Position numbers and translations under genes: made by a program
From: Phyllostachys edulis
Lineage: Eukaryota; Streptophyta; Magnoliopsida; Poales; Poaceae
Length of the DNA stretch: 64,000 nucleotides
Direction: 5' to 3'
Assembly (NCBI GenBank): GCA_036346405.1
Contig: CM070554.1
Coordinates: 44,663,058-44,727,057, forward strand
Part shown: one piece after another, positions 12,492 through 23,759 of the stretch
Layout: each line of letters opens with the position of its first letter
Numbering within the stretch: position 1 is the first letter of the stretch
Notes under the pieces: model-generated
Seen by the model: only the letters and a program-made list of their open reading frames with translations
Databases searched by the model: none
What the model was told of the DNA's origin: nothing

Positions 12492-13484
12492 CTTCTTATT
12501 GTGGAGAACAATCGCACGGATGCACTGTTCCCTTTGTTGGGGTCGTTGACAGGTTGCTCTAAGTATGTTGGTCACTTGTTTGTCATTAAGCTCCTTAGAG
12601 TACCTTTGCCCTTCTACAATCTTACACACGTCCATAGGCAAATATACTGGTCGAGAATCACTTCCAGCCTGCAGGCAGGGCCAAGAAGCATACTTCAATC
12701 TGTAATTGTACCTTTCCAGAAAACACTGAACAACAGTCATCCTTGTTCCTTGATCATCAACAAGAAATATCAGCTGGCTCATAGGGATAGGAGTAATCCA
12801 TGTTATCTCGTATCTTCTGATTTGGTCCTCCTGGTGGTTTGTTTCAATACGAACTTCCCGTAGTGCTTTCTTTATCTTCACACGATCCCTGTCCGACAGA
12901 GGCCGTGAAGTGTTACATAAGTTTAGGAACTCCACCACAAATTTGATCACCGTCACAGGCTTAAAAAAGGATGTTGCAGATATATCTATTTTGAGTGAAA
13001 GCCCCATCTGTGTTGGGCAGAGGCTTTGGTAGTAACCTCTCCAACACTCTAATCCCTCACCAATGTCTCCTTTGTGACCAAAATTGGTAGAGAAAAAGGA
13101 TCTGGACACTATGACATAATTCCAGGATGAAGACTCCCTGAGGACAACATTAAGTACTAGGATGGTTTCTTGAGGCATGTCCCTTTGTCTTCCACGCAGA
13201 AACTACTGAAGGTGGTACAAGTCTATTCTCCCAGCAATTCGAATTGTGATCTTGTACTCCCTTTCCGCCCTTCTTTTATCCTTTTTTTCCAAATCAACCA
13301 GTTTAACAACAAATTCCTCTGATTCAAAAGGAAGTGAACCTGCTATGTACAGACTCTTTCTTCCATCGTAGGCAGGCAATTTGCCTCCCAGAGATGTCTT
13401 CCCATGCAACTTGATAAGCTCAATAAGTACTTCTCTATTTGCTGATCTTGATTTTGACTCGGGACTGATAGCAACCTTAATCTT
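12492..13484 (-). pseudogene. captured AGO5/MEL1-like Argonaute fragment (L1-PAZ)
   Basis: About 330 codons match a plant Argonaute of the AGO5/MEL1 clade: LPAYDGRKSLYIAGSLPF and REYKITIRIAGRIDLYHLQ (N domain and linker 1), then IGEGLECWRGYYQSL, FFKPVTV and a PAZ domain with KYASWPCLQAGSDSRPVYLP and KIVEGQRYSKELNDKQ. PAZ binds the 3' end of small RNAs. MEL1 acts in grass germ cells with phased siRNAs. The MID and PIWI (slicer) domains are absent. No introns are present although plant AGO genes have many, so the source was a spliced transcript. One in-frame TAG at 13203-13205 (Gln in the family) splits the frame; otherwise it is open. Downstream 12366-12491 is unassigned. Confidence 0.9.
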
Positions 13485-13850
13485 CTTTTCTTCTTGTTGG
13501 AGTACCAATACTGTAGCTAGTCCATCTCCCTTTGCCACTAAAGGAGTAGAGCCATGCTTCCGCTGCTCCACTCTGATATTTGTAAATCTAAGAACATGCC
13601 AGCTTGGTCTTGAGTGCCAGCGATTGGACTCCATACCACCATTCCTATGCACAGGTGGTGTCCAAGCCTTCCATGCAACCACTAATACTAAAGGAACAAC
13701 TATGTTTTGGATATTTTGTAGATGGCAATCCAAAATTGTAGGAAGACAGCACAAAACTACCACACAAATCATCTGGCATGAACTCCAAATAGAACCAAGA
13801 TTATCTTTGCATTCTTGAGTACCTAGGTCATAAATAGAAAGCTTTAGTAA
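13485..13850 (-). other. linker of unknown origin between CPN60 and AGO parts
   Basis: The frame stays open from CPN60 through this stretch into the Argonaute part. It contains a hydrophobic run (MICVVVLCCLPTI) and RVEQRKHGSTPLVAKGDG. I cannot assign it. It may be a further captured fragment or element sequence. Confidence 0.4.
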
Positions 13851-14434
13851 CTCCCCAACTTCAGCTTCACTCGCTCCACCGATCTTTAGAACAGAAACAC
13901 CACCAGAAAGCTTTGCCAATCTCTCCTGTAGCTTTTCCTTATCATAGTCAGAAGTGCTTAGCTCAATTACAGACCTTAACTGCTCAGTTCTCTGTTCAAT
14001 GATCTTCTTATCTCCGGCTCCATCAAGGATAACTGTGTCATCCTTAGATACTGATATAGTACCCACCTGTGCTATTTCCTCTAATGTGCTTGTCATTCTG
14101 GCCATGCCCTTCAGGTTTATCAGCACAGCATCAACAGCCATTGAGATACCACGTCTCAAATCCATTGCATTCATTCCAGCTACTACAGACTTGCAACCCT
14201 CAGCGAATTTAGCCTTTATCAAAATAGTAGCATATGTTGTACCATCCCAGCAGTGTCATTAGTCGCATTAGCGACCTACTTCACAAGGCTTGCACAGACA
14301 TTCTTAACTCTGCCGCTGAATTCAATGCTCTTGGCAACTGTAACTCCATCCTTTGTAACTTTAGGAGCACCACAGCTTTGCTCAATAACAACAGTGAGCG
14401 CCTTAGGACCCATTGCCACTTTGATAGCACCAAA
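13851..14434 (-). pseudogene. captured mitochondrial-type CPN60 chaperonin fragment
   Basis: The translation carries hallmark group I chaperonin strings: GAPKVTKDGVTVAKSIEF, EGCKSVVAGMNAMDLRRG, then VSKDDTVILDGAGDKK and LAKLSGGVSVLKIGGASEAE. In plants CPN60 (HSP60) folds imported proteins in the mitochondrial matrix. Here only part of the apical-flanking and equatorial regions is present. AQVGTIS joins VSKDDTV directly near 14051, skipping the long middle section, including the apical domain. No intron is present, so an mRNA copy is the likely source. An in-frame TAG (where the family has Gln after SLVK) and a one-base shift near 14245 disable it. Confidence 0.9.
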
Positions 14435-14435
14435 G

Positions 14436-14650
14436 CCTTGCATTGAATCAATATTACTAGTATTGAAAGTTTCATGGTAAGCAAGCAGTCTTTTCTCTGT
14501 CCAACCCATTATCGAGCTTGTAGTGGAGCTCAATACGTCATAGTAATCTGGATCATTTGTAGTTTTTGCATGTTTGACAACTTCAGTCAACTGATGTGCT
14601 GCAACAGGAAGCAACCCATCTTTTCCTTCTTCCCCACTGCACTTCATCAA
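14436..14650 (-). pseudogene. captured PATROL1/DUF810-like (Munc13 MHD) fragment
   Basis: About 71 codons read through TEVVKHAKTTNDPDYYDVL and WTEKRLLAYHETFNTSNIDS, ending in MQG. I recognise this wording, less surely than the neighbouring captures, as the Munc13-homology part of the plant DUF810 family, to which the trafficking protein PATROL1 belongs. It runs straight into CPN60 sequence at about 14435 with no intron or linker, in the same frame. It is a fragment of a protein of roughly 1000 residues and cannot work alone. Confidence 0.5.
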
Positions 14651-14653
14651 TAC

Positions 14654-15355
14654 TCATGAAGGCGGCGGCCATAGTTTCCGCTCGTTCCACTTCATCAGTG
14701 GTGGCCACAGCGCCACTGTACTCCTAATAGACATTTCATCGAACAGCTTGCGCGCACCTAACTGACAACAGGATAGTTTGGGGACATGCTCGTCACCCAG
14801 GTCGATGGAGTGGACGGCGGCGCTGCTCGGTGTGGAGGTGAGGACATTGGTGCCGTCACGCACCAGAATGGTGGCGACAAACGGCTCGGGGCTGGTGATG
14901 GAGATGACGAGCAGGGCGGCGGTCGAGGGAGGACCAGGGGCCGCGTTCGGCATGAAGGTAGACGTTGGCGAGGCGGTGTCGTAGTAGGAACAATTCATCG
15001 AACGTTCGGTGGGTATCAGGGCATTCAACTCGTCGATGGCAAATGACCCCATCAAGGAGGCCTGCGTCGGCGCAATCATCGACTGGGGCGAGTCTCGGAT
15101 TGGCGCTGTGACTTCATCAAGGCGGTCGCTCGGCCCGAGACGTTGGTCGGTAGTCCAGGCGCGGGGCGCTTCCGCGCAAAGAAGTGGGTCGGCGACGACT
15201 AGCGCAGTCGGCTTTCTCTCTGCCTTGACCTCCGGACGGATGGGCTTCATCTCCCCGACTGAAGCCTAGATGGCCTCACATTGGATTTGTAGCTGCTTTA
15301 TCAACTCACCTCGTGCTAAGATTGCCTGGGTTAGCTTCTCGAGCTGTTGCTCCAT
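14654..15355 (-). pseudogene. gag-like leader ORF of the element
   Basis: The first ATG after the primer-binding site is at 15355. The frame begins MEQQLEKLTQAILARGELIK, a helical start typical of gag proteins. It meets one stop at 15266-15268, then stays open for about 200 codons to a TGA at 14654-14656, four bases before the captured PATROL1-like segment. The longer part is rich in Ala, Ser, Thr and Pro and lacks a zinc knuckle. I infer gag from position only; it may itself be captured host sequence. A short ARKLFDEMS near its end resembles a PPR repeat, but a single match is not evidence. Confidence 0.45.
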
Positions 15356-15400
15356 CTCGATTGTTGTGCGCTAGTTTGATAGTGTGTGTGCTGCGGATCG

Positions 15401-15417
15401 GAATAGCTCTGATACCA
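15401..15417 (-). promoter_or_regulatory. primer-binding site (tRNA-iMet)
   Basis: The minus strand reads TGGTATCAGAGCTATTC two bases inside the LTR. TGGTATCAGAGC is the standard complement of the plant initiator tRNA-Met 3' end and sets the element's orientation. Confidence 0.9.
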
Positions 15418-15419
15418 AT

Positions 15420-15791
15420 TGTTACAATCCCGATTGATAAACAACATTGCACAACCGGGTCAAGAACACGGTGATCAAATACCAACACAATATACCAGTA
15501 TTTTGGATTACAATTTGGGGAATTAGAATCAAGACTAAGAAGGAGAGCAATTAGACTGGGAATATGAGAAGAAGGGGGACTGGAAGCAGCAGAACTTAGA
15601 CTGGGGAAAGAGCTAGAGTTTGGAAGTGGAGCAGATCGGGAGGAGGAAGAAGCAACTTCTATTGTGTTTTTCATCGATCCCCTTCTTGAGTATCTGCTGC
15701 TAGCTTTTGTACTCCACAACCCGGGTCAGCCTTGCACACTTAGGCCCACGGCCCATTACACTAGCCTTGCACTCCATGACGGTTCATGACA
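15420..15791 (-). repeat. 5' LTR of the gene-capturing element
   Basis: The upstream LTR in element orientation, 372 bp with TG...CA ends. It matches 11914-12285 with scattered single-base differences. The TSD copy CACAA follows at 15792-15796. Confidence 0.93.
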
Positions 15792-15796
15792 CACAA

Positions 15797-16820
15797 CTGA
15801 CATGAACCATTGGATGAAATGTGAATTAGCGAAGTCCACACAAGAAGCGCCGTGTGGAGAGGAGCGTTCGCACCCTCTTTGATGCATATCCCAATGCATG
15901 TTTTCCTAAACTACTATAAAATCTGTTCATCTCATTCCACTTCCTTGTCCTGTTTCTCATGACCGAGATATTATTGAAGGATATTTTTGTCATGTTTTAT
16001 CCATAACACGACTACTTTGATATGCATGATTTGATCAAAAGTGCGTAAATAGAGACAAGAATGTGATTTGAATGTGTGCAATAGATTTCCCGGTGTGTAA
16101 CAGCTTTCTACTGTAAAATCGATCAACATTAACTCCCTACATGTTGAAAACATCAAACACCTCTCTTACAACCCCACTCTCTAAGTAGACCAACTCACCT
16201 CACGTTTCCCATCTTCTGGTTCATGCCTTCTACTCCCCATGTTGTCCCGTCGCTGCCGTCCCCCCCCCCACCCCCCGGTTGTGCCCTGCTATTGTCGCAC
16301 CATCGCTGCCACCGGTGGCAGTAGATCCCCTCTCCTTTCTCCAAGCCATTTCCCCCTCTCGCTTTACCTTCTCCCTCTAAGCTAGAGGGCATCGTGTTGG
16401 TGCATCGAACGACGACTGAAGGAGCCGGAAGGGGAGAGGGGGTTGGGATGGCGAGAGGCACAGCCGGCGAAGAGGTGATGGTAGTGTGGGCCGGTGGCAA
16501 TGCACCGGGCTAGCATTTCTGTCAATCCAATCCTGCCGGTGACGAGGCAGACGGCCGGTTGTCTCCTCCAAGCTCTGCTGCTCGTTGCTATTGGTCCGGT
16601 TCTCCTTGAGTACTTTTGTTGCAACTGTTTCTCAAAATTGTTGCGACACTGTCTTTCTATTATTGCATACATTGTTTTTTGTTTGTTGCAATGTGTACTC
16701 AAATCTTATAGCTGATGTATTTTGTCACAAACAGTTGTTGTCTGACTATTGTTATGTGGACACCTACCAAATCCTTGGTTCAGATTTCTATTAGATTACT
16801 CTGATTCAGTCCTATTAGAT
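15797..16820. other. no recognisable gene
   Basis: Unassigned DNA. 16255-16560 is GC-rich with a C-run near 16261-16276 and several short overlapping frames, none convincing. Near 16775-16830 the phrase TATTAGATTACTC occurs twice. Confidence 0.5.
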
Positions 16821-16824
16821 TACT

Positions 16825-17946
16825 CATCAAAAGAATTAAGTTGATCGCTAGACCTTTGTTTATGAGGTGCAATCTCCCAACAACGTGTTGGGGACATGCT
16901 GTATTACATGCCTCAACATTAATACAAGTTCGGCCATCTATATACCATAAGTTTTCACATTTTGAGTTAGTGTGTGGGAAAGAACCGAATATTTTCCATC
17001 TGCGTAAATTCAATTGTGTTGTATACATTCCGATCTCACTACCTCAGCGTACGTCAATGGCCTCCACAGTAAATTGTGAATTTATGTTGGATTTGAATGT
17101 TTGTCTATAATCAAGTACTTAGACCCCGAGACGACTATCGTTTAAAAGCAAGATACTTTGATTATGTGTTCAATGAATATCTATTTCCGACATTAGGGGG
17201 GAGGAAAGGACCCTAAATTGGAATATCAGGAACTGTCATGGCATAATAGTAGTCTTCATAATGTGGACCCATGCACTGAGGAATCTGAACGAGGGGTTCA
17301 GAGGTTAATTGATTTATAAATTCTTGCAAACAAGCAGCCAGAGTCATTCACATATCACAAAGGAGTGACAAAGTGGAATATACTAACGGTAAATACGCCA
17401 GCGAGAGTTGAACCACCTCGGCTCTGGGTTCTACTTAAGAAACTCCTCCCGTGTGTGAGGGGGAGACCTCTAGGTTCTAAAGATCTCAAACTACAGAGAC
17501 GCCTGCAAAAAAAGAAATATTGAACAGGGGGAGACGATACTTAAAGATTTGAACACGAATGAAGAATGTCCACTGGACATAGTCATCGCACCCCGTGTCG
17601 GAGCACAGGGGGAGGTGCCCCCATGCTAGAGCGCATGCAGTGGCACCTACTGCATGGGAGACCACACCCACTGACACTAGGGCAATAGAACGCTCAGACT
17701 CTACCATGTTGGAAAATCGTGGAGAGCATATTATTTGAGTTAATTGTCATTCGAATTGGATAAAGAATTTGCCACAAATTATGTGGAGAAGGTAGAGATA
17801 TACTTGAGACAAGTATATGCTAATAGAAGTTGCTTTGCATGTAAAGTTGCTTTCCATATTGAGAATTCAGATCCAAAACCAAAAACAGTTGTCGAGTGTG
17901 CAAAAGTCATCTTGATCGGGATAAATGGAAAGAAACAATTGCAGCT
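16825..17946 (+). pseudogene. copia integrase to early RT, left half
   Basis: Frames read LIARPLFMRCNLPTTCWGHA and VCGKEPNIFHLRKFNCVVY (integrase core end), a GGGK region near 17198, ESERGVQRLIDLQILANKQ near 17288-17332, and DPKPKTVVECAK near 17871-17906, which precedes reverse transcriptase in copia polyproteins. Many stops interrupt. The homology ends exactly at the CAGCT target site (17942-17946). Confidence 0.85.
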
Positions 17947-20900
17947 TGTGGCGACCCGAAATCAGATCCGTTTCAAGCTAACTGATTACGCCAAAAATGC
18001 AACACTTAACGAGAGACGAAAACAATTCCGAGCGCCCGGATATGTGTCTCATGTTAGCTCACAAGGATCAGTGGCTAACATGCACATATCCAAACACAAC
18101 ATTGCATTCACATCCATACAAAATATACAAGAATAATATAATCGTATTTACAGCATCATTAAATAGAACCTTAAGGTATAGGTTTGCATAAGAGGGCCGA
18201 TTGGCCAAATCTAAACTACACAAGTAAATCGCAGTGGAAGATAAACTTAGAAATAAAAGAGAAAGAGCCGAGTTGGCATGCCCAAACCCACAAGCAATCA
18301 ACTGGGGTTAAAGTCGTAGCGTCTGAAGTACTTAACCCAATTTGAACAACTTCTCACTTGCAACATGGATAATGCAACTGAGTACAAAAATGTACCCGCA
18401 AAACTTACGAATAGCAACATATAATAAATGCATTCAAATGTCAAATGAAGGCTTACATGGTTCATTTTCAGTATAAAGCAAGTTTTTCATTGAGATAAAC
18501 AATAAAGATCCAAATTGTCATTTGTAAAACATTTAGAAAACTTATATAATCAGTAGGTAATCCCAAATTCATGATCAACAACAGTGGATACTCCAAATAT
18601 AATCAACACACGAACTTCCCATTCATGACACAATTCATTCCTTAACAAATCAACATGCGAACTTCCCGTTCGTGATAACATTTCAGATCTGAACAAACTA
18701 ACACAATGACATAACATTTTCAACCATAATTCAAACCCAATTTCCCATAAGCTAACTGTGCATGCTTTCCCACAAGCGATGTCCATGACCGGGGACACGG
18801 CTATTCGAATAGATTTAGTTCTCTACAGAGTTGTACAGCTTTACCCACACGATATGCATACCTCTTAATGTCGGCCAATGCACTCTTCCTTTGGAGTGTG
18901 ACTAAGATAGCATAACGAGGACGTTAAAATGTCATGTCCTAACTATCAAACCACTTGAGGCTCAGAACCATGGCAGGCTATAGTACACGCTAGAACCACG
19001 GTTCACCCCATTGTGTAAGTAAGTCCCTTGCACACAAGAGACCCTTAAGGGCAAGTAAGAGAACGCTTAACGTGCCCCCACTAGATTGACAAGAGAACAA
19101 TTAAACAATAACAATAACAATTGTCAATCTAATTGTGTTTTGATAACTAACACATAACAAATTATTAAGCCAAGCCTTCGCCATTATCCCGGCTTGTGGT
19201 TGCACGTAAGACTTGGTTCATCACACCACAGATCGGTCCTTAATCACCTAGATGGGGCTACGCAAATCCGGGACAACCTCCCTTCATCACCCTATCACCC
19301 GTCCAAGTTCAACACACAACAAACACTGCCCAACAAGTCCACAAGACTCATATGGGAAGATCTGGATATATTCCTCAAATCAACATAATTCAATCTATAT
19401 AATCCTCAAATTTCATCAAGATTTGATTTAATCCATCGGCCAATGGACTAGCTCCATCAACCGCTTTTGGCTACAACTACTTGCTTGGCTAAGCATCGTT
19501 CTACAAATTAGCAAACAAACACATATAACATATAACCTTAATCATTCAAGGTAAAAGGGTAATCAACATTTAAAGGAATTCCAATGCAGCAAGTAGGGCA
19601 TATCTAAAGCTACCCATTTGACATACAAGTATTTGAAATTAAAGCAATGCATAGAATACTTGAAAATCAACGTAGATACTTTTCGAAATTAATAGGAATT
19701 CAGCATGCATCAAAGGATGAAACTGCTTGCCTTTGCTATGGATGGTCCATATGCTACTGCAAATCACTCTCGATCAGACTCGTACCTTCGTCAACTATTG
19801 AATGAACGAAAACATCGAATAAGAACAATAACACCGAAAACATCCAAAAATTCAATATCATCCAAAATGCATGAAATTTATACAGTAGGTAGGTTATGAT
19901 TTTATATGAATTTAGGTGAAATAATTATTCCATTTGGAGTTAGTATGTGAAAGTTATAGCAGTTCGAAAATCAGTTTTTGGAAAAATGCTGAAAAATGGA
20001 GCTCGGTTACTATTCATCCAAAATTAATTATTTGGTGAAAATTTGTAGAATAATGGTGGGAAAAAGGATTATATAGATAAATAAAGAATAAAAATATAAG
20101 ACCAAAATAACTTGGTTTAACTCATTTGGAGTTCATAGGAATTTTCTATGAATTGTTGAAGTTAATTCAATTTCTAGTGTAAAAAATATTTCACTCTAGA
20201 AATTAATTCTAATTTCGAAATTTTCTGGGACATTAACATGTTTCAAACATATTCCAAATTAAAGTACATTAAGAATGAAAACCAACAAAATTGGTTTCAC
20301 TCGTTTTGGAGTTGATTTGATTTAGTTATGAAATTTTAAAGTTTAAACCAATTTCATGTTGTAAACAATTTAGTTTGGATTTTTCAGCTGGGAGCAAGAA
20401 CTTATTACTTTATTCTAAGCACATACTAATGATTTCTAATCTCTAATTTCTTTATCAAATTTACCAACCATCCCAAAGACTTATTGCTGCTCTTGCTTTT
20501 GCCATACCCATGGGGTGAGGTTACTGCCATTTGACATTCATATAACCTAACTCTAGCCTTCTAAATAATTTTACTCTTTTAGATTAAATACTAATGGTTA
20601 GTTAATAAGAGGTTTAGTTAACTGATCTTTGTATTTAACATGACTTTAGCTCACTGCTCTACTTCTAATTACCCTCAATAACTCAACAATTCCATTAAGA
20701 AAAATGAGTTTCTTTAATCATCTCACAACTACTATGTCAACTATTCATCCGACTGAAAAGAGGTTCACTATTTTACAAGGAAAGACCAAATTTTAATCCT
20801 TGTTTTTCTAATTGGTTGTCTCTATTAGATAAAACCCTAAGGGCTAAGCAAGACATCATAATTTCTAACCACTTGCATTAGAACTGACATTAGCCCAAAG

Positions 20901-21441
20901 TCATCTCCAATTGTTCTTAGATTATCTTTTCAATTCATCTAGCTGTTACAGGTCACTAAGCACTGTCAAACATTTTAACCACTGGATTTAGCTAGTAAAA
21001 TTACTTGTTTTCAGGTTAGTGTGCTCTTATTAGATCAAGCTCCCAAAGCTATTTAATCCAGCATCACTTCTCCATTCACTAGCATATAAAAAGACAAGAG
21101 CTTACTGTCACTCCTAAACATACTCTAATTACCTCTTCTATAAAACATTTCAAAAACATGATTTTGCTATTTTGTTAACTAATCTTCTCACTAACCATGT
21201 ATTAAGTGATGCTCTGCTCATGACGATAATGCAACATGCACAACTAAAAAAAATCGGAAAGCGTTACACGATTTAACACTAAAGATTTTACCACCGCGCG
21301 CGCTAGGTGTGCGACTACCACCAGACGACGTCTTCTCGGCACCACGTCTGCGTCCTCTATAGTTGTCACCGAACTCGTCTGCGCCACGTCCGTTGTAATC
21401 GTCGCTGAACTCGTACGCGTCCTTTCGGCCTTCTCGTCCGC

Positions 21442-23162
21442 TGAAAGCATCTAGGCCCCTAAAAATTGTTTTGGTAATTAATGATAATATGTGAATATAG
21501 GATTAACATGTTTATTGAGTATTTACAAGGTTAAATCCCATTGGTGAGTGTGATAACTTAAAGATGCATGCTAAAGGACAACATGAAGATCTACATAGAG
21601 CAAAGACAAGGTACAAGTAGTCTAGGATCCTTTTTATGTTTTACCAGTCTTAGGAGAAATGGTTGGAAGACCGAATTATAGGTTAAATGCCGTACTATTA
21701 AGAGGGATCGTGGCTAGTAGCTTGATAGCTTGTTCTTATGCAAATTGGATCAATTTAGGATCTTGCATGCATTTGGATTTGGTTTTGGAAAGCCAACTTT
21801 GAATTTTCAAGAAAAATGTAGTACCGACGTTAAGTTGGTGGTACTACCGCTCAACGGTATGATCGGCTCGTGGTGCGGTACTACCGCAACCCGGTCGTTT
21901 CGTTTGTTTGTTGGCGATACGTAAAAACCAGAGAGACACCGTTTTTGGTTCGGTGCCTCACCCTAGAATCGGTAGTACCGGAGAATACTTGGCGGAACTA
22001 CCACTTAGCGGTATGACCGCATGTCCTTTGGCGGTACTACCGGTGCACATTTGGACCGTCCGAATGTACCAATAAATCGTGTGGTTAAAATGGTGGTCCG
22101 AACGACCCATTGCATCTGAGCCATCCACGTGGCTAGTTTGTTTGGGTAAGCTGGTCCAAGTCACCCATGTGAAGCGGTAGTACCGAGATTTCGTGGCAGA
22201 ACTACCGCTCCTCGGTTGTTTCGTTTTCTAGATGGCGATACGTAATTTCCAAAGAAGCGGCTTTTCGGCTTGAGCTGAAAACCCTGCGAATGGTAGAACC
22301 GCTCCATTATGCGGTATGACCGACCCAAGCGGTAATACCGCATGATAGTTGGCGGTAGTACCGCGTCGTGTTTTAAACGGCTATGTCAGAGGGAGTTAAT
22401 GCTCCTGTTATAGCCGTTACGGAGTGGTAGGTGAAGAGCGGTAGTACCGCACCTTGGTTAGCGGTAGTACCACATTTCGCTGAAAAGTTGGGATTTCTCT
22501 CCCAACGGTCGTATTTGCTGTGGGGGGTTATAAATACCCCTCCACCTGCTCAAGGACAGAGTGCTAGACCAAATTTAACATCCTTAGAGCCTTGAGCATT
22601 CTTCCAACACCTCAAATACACTTGTGCATTCATTGTGAGGTAGTTGAGCCAATTCAAGTGCATTCATACTAGATTGATCCATTGCACTTGAGTGCCGTCA
22701 AGCGAAGATCATTGGTTTGTTACTCTTGGTGTTTGCCAAACACCTAGACGGCTTGGCGGAGGTTGAACGGTGATCTCTTCAAGAAGATTGTAAAGAGGCA
22801 CAGTGCCAAGATTGTGAGTGGTTTGGTGTTCACCATCTCCGAAGTGAAGAAAGAACAACCAATAGTGATTGAGGGAAGGCTTAATTTGTGGAGCCGGCTC
22901 ATTCAAGCTTCCTCAACGTGGACTAGTGAAGACCGGAAAGTCTTCGATACCACGGGAAAAATATCATTGTCTTATTTGTGGTTATTTCTTATCTTTACTA
23001 ATTCCGCATTTACAATTCTAGTATTTATCTTGCGTTGAATTGCTTAGCTAGAATTCTATCTAGTTTAGACTAAGTTCATAATTGGCTTAAATTGTAAATT
23101 AGTCAAAAAGTTTCAAAACCTCCTATTCACCCCCCCTCTAGTCGGTTATCCTTGATCCTACA
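21442..23162 (+). repeat. Sirevirus-like solo LTR
   Basis: A 1721-bp block with TG...CA ends (TGAAAGCATCTAGG ... TTGATCCTACA) and perfect TSD TCCGC (21437-21441 and 23163-23167). A TATA box (GTTATAAATACCCC) lies near 22526. There is no internal domain, so the element was lost by recombination between its LTRs. The stretch 21830-22480 repeats a palindrome-like motif related to GCGGTAGTACCGC at least eight times. Confidence 0.93.
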
Positions 23163-23759
23163 TCCGCGTCCATCTCCGCGTCCCGCTCCGCATCGGCGCC
23201 GTCGCTCTCATTCGCGCCCCGCTCCGCATCGGTGCCGTCGCTCTCATTCGTGCCCCGCTCCGCATCTGATCCGTCGCTCTCGTTCGGGCCGCCACGCCGC
23301 TACATGCATGGCCGTCGCATGCAAGTGTCGTGCTCTCAGCCGGTTCCTCCATGCCGCCAAGCTTCGCCACCAAGCCGCTCCGGGCTGCTCCTTGTGCCGC
23401 TGCTACTGCATGCAGCGCCTCGACGTCGGGCTCTACCTCACCATGCTCGTGACGCCACTGGACAGCGCCGAGTCGTTGTCCTTGCGCCACTGCTGCGCGC
23501 TGGGCGCCGGCCACCTTGCCGCTCCTCTGCTGCTCCACCGTCCAGGCCACCGCTACCTGCTACCTCCATGTGTGCGGCACCACCTCTGGCTCCAAGGGCT
23601 CGCCGTGCTCCTCGGCTATTGCATGCTACCATGCGCCAGCATGCTGTTGTGCTACCACGTGCCATGCGTTGCTCGGCCTCACCTCCATGGCCGCTTTTGC
23701 TGCTCCTTGGTCGACACAGCCACCAACTGCACAGTGTGTGTTTCTTCCTCCCTTCTTGT

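Larger units (their letters stand above)
11914..15791 (-). mobile_element. complete non-autonomous LTR retrotransposon with captured host genes
   Basis: Two 372-bp direct repeats (11914-12285 and 15420-15791), over 90 percent alike by eye, start TGTTACAATCC and end CATGACA. They are flanked by a perfect 5-bp TSD, CACAA (11909-11913 and 15792-15796). Next to the right-hand LTR the minus strand reads TGGTATCAGAGCTATTC, a tRNA-Met primer-binding site, and next to the left LTR the minus strand reads AAGGAGGGAGAAA, a polypurine tract, so the element reads leftwards. The 3.1-kb interior has no protease, reverse transcriptase or integrase. It holds a short gag-like ORF, then intron-less fragments of host genes: PATROL1-like, CPN60 and AGO5-clade Argonaute. 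It must have moved with enzymes from another element. Confidence 0.93.

Noticed and set aside
14690..14720. PPR-like ARKLFDEMS on the minus strand
   Set aside because: Only one short match with no repeated 35-residue units around it.
15306..15719. 137-codon minus-strand ORF and its twin at 11908-12213
   Set aside because: Both fall mostly in the two LTR copies, so their likeness reflects the LTR repeat, not a gene family.
21830..22480. CRISPR-like array of short repeats
   Set aside because: Plant LTR context, irregular spacing, variable units in both orientations and no cas genes.
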